This document shows, piece after piece, positions 14,091 to 14,802 of a stretch of DNA of 14,802 nucleotides (position 1 is the first letter of the stretch; the number at the start of each line of letters is the position of its first letter). Origin of the DNA: Pirellulales bacterium (GTDB taxonomy: Bacteria > Planctomycetota > Planctomycetia > Pirellulales > JAICIG01); NCBI GenBank assembly GCA_025924495.1, contig JAICIG010000174.1:1-14802 (forward strand), written 5' to 3'. Both the position numbers and the translations under genes were made by a program. The notes beneath the pieces are model-generated. The model was not told where the DNA came from. It worked only from the letters and a program-made list of their open reading frames with translations, and searched no databases.

Positions 14091-14735
14091 TTGATGAAGC
14101 ATCAAACTGAAGAGCCGGTCAGTATCAGTAAGGAGCGACCCGACGCGCCGCCCGACCTGGTCGCGATTTGCAACAAGATGATGGCGAAATCGCGCGAAGT
14201 GCGATATCAGACTGCTGCGGAGGTGAGCCACGCGCTGACGCAGTGGCTATTGTCGAGAGAGAATTATCAAGGGGCCGCCAGCCTGGCGGCGGCACAACGC
14301 AAGAACCCTCGACCCGATCTGGCCGTGCGCAGCTCCCGCGTGCAGCCTGGCGAACGATCTCCCTCGGTGAGCGATACCGCATCGAATTTGGATCGCCCAA
14401 CCATCAAAGGCTCGAACTCTGAAGAGGTGCTGGGCGGCGAGCCTCTGCTGAAAAAAGGGCCCAGCGGCAGCTCCAAGCCGGGCGGCAGTTCGAAGGAGAG
14501 CGGTTCGAAAAAGCCCAAGCGACTGCCTGTCGCTAAACCGCTGAATCCTCTCGACGAGTTTTCGATCAAGATTGAAGACAGCCAGACGAACCTCGGCTCG
14601 GGGAGAATTGTCCGCAAATCCGACTCGACCATCGGCCGCAAGGAGGCGTGGCCGGGCTGGTTCGTCATCTCTTTGACGACCATTGGCATCATCGTCGTTC
14701 TTTCGCTGATCTTGCTCTTCATCGCTTACGGCTAG
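14091..14735 (+). CDS. Ser/Thr protein kinase, C-terminal part (tail of C-lobe, linker, membrane helix)
   Basis: This 214-residue open stretch follows the premature stop in the same frame. Its start codon would be TTG at 14091 or ATG at 14094; there is no ribosome binding site, so separate translation is doubtful. Residues to about 54 finish the kinase C-lobe: DAPPDLVAICNKMMAKSREVRYQTAAEV, where the Arg of RYQTA is the conserved subdomain XI Arg. Then comes a long Ser/Gly/Lys/Pro-rich linker (KKGPSGSSKPGGSSKESGSKK) that looks disordered. A single membrane helix lies near the end (about 190-211, VISLTTIGIIVVLSLILLFIA), so the intact protein would be tail-anchored with its kinase in the cytoplasm. 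No extracellular sensor domain follows the helix. See the pseudogene entry for the interruption. Confidence 0.7.
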   Translation: MMKHQTEEPVSISKERPDAPPDLVAICNKMMAKSREVRYQTAAEVSHALTQWLLSRENYQGAASLAAAQRKNPRPDLAVRSSRVQPGERSPSVSDTASNLDRPTIKGSNSEEVLGGEPLLKKGPSGSSKPGGSSKESGSKKPKRLPVAKPLNPLDEFSIKIEDSQTNLGSGRIVRKSDSTIGRKEAWPGWFVISLTTIGIIVVLSLILLFIAYG

Positions 14736-14802
14736 TCGCGGTCAGAGTCAGACGCGAATGCCGATTTCTGCCGCACTGACGGTGAACGGACAGCGGCGAT
14801 CT

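Larger units (their letters stand above)
13224..14735 (+). pseudogene. Full-length Ser/Thr protein kinase frame interrupted by one amber codon
   Basis: The frame 13224-14735 would encode 503 residues if codon 288 (TAG, 14085-14087) were read as an amino acid. Both sides are in the same frame, with no insertion or deletion. The sequence after the stop, RLMKHQTEEP, continues kinase subdomains X-XI directly. In related kinases as I recall them the segment reads EGTLxQRLM, so the TAG replaces a Gln codon by a single C-to-T change. Apart from the stop, the frame shows no other decay. This fits a recent nonsense mutation, a sequencing or assembly error, or amber readthrough. TAG also ends the histidine kinase gene (6043-6045) and this frame itself (14733-14735), so general recoding of TAG is unlikely. 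Confidence 0.75.

Overview
The window looks like chromosomal DNA of a GC-rich planctomycete, probably Pirellulales-like. The grounds are a Hanks-type Ser/Thr kinase with the N-terminal helper region I associate with planctomycetes, a small membrane protein that starts with an NPYQSP motif, many starts without a Shine-Dalgarno sequence, and scattered housekeeping genes in short operons. I see no rRNA, tRNA, CRISPR array, insertion sequence or prophage gene. The organism is inferred; nothing in the window proves it.

Plus strand, 1-8752. The 3' part of an RND efflux permease gene enters from the left edge and ends at 2901. A 310-base gap with two strong hairpins follows. Next comes a secreted, Tyr/Asp/Arg-rich protein of unknown function (3212-4051), closed by a long stem-loop at 4105-4143. 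A membrane sensor histidine kinase (4300-6045) has a periplasmic CxxCH haem-attachment motif. Ribonuclease HI (rnhA, 6097-6585) and the branched-DNA helicase RecG (recG, 6662-8752) follow in the same direction.

Minus strand, 12777 back to 8780, convergent with recG. Reading in the direction of transcription: a small glutaredoxin-like protein, a TIGR04282/DUF2064 glycosyltransferase-like protein, a ThiO-type glycine oxidase (thiamine thiazole pathway), two small four-helix membrane proteins, and phosphopantetheine adenylyltransferase (coaD, coenzyme A synthesis). Gaps are short and the last two genes share an ATGA overlap, so at least the final three genes look like one transcription unit. Grouping thiamine and CoA steps suggests cofactor housekeeping; the role of the two membrane proteins is unknown.

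Plus strand, 13224-14735. After a 446-base divergent intergenic region lies a Ser/Thr protein kinase gene broken by one in-frame TAG at 14085-14087. The same frame continues through the rest of the kinase lobe, a disordered linker and a C-terminal membrane helix. The TAG differs from CAG by one base, and related kinases as I recall them have Gln there. A recent nonsense mutation, a sequencing error or readthrough could each explain it.

Most of the window is ordinary chromosomal coding DNA. The points most worth following are the amber-interrupted kinase and the haem-motif histidine kinase. I did not find a convincing new multi-gene system.
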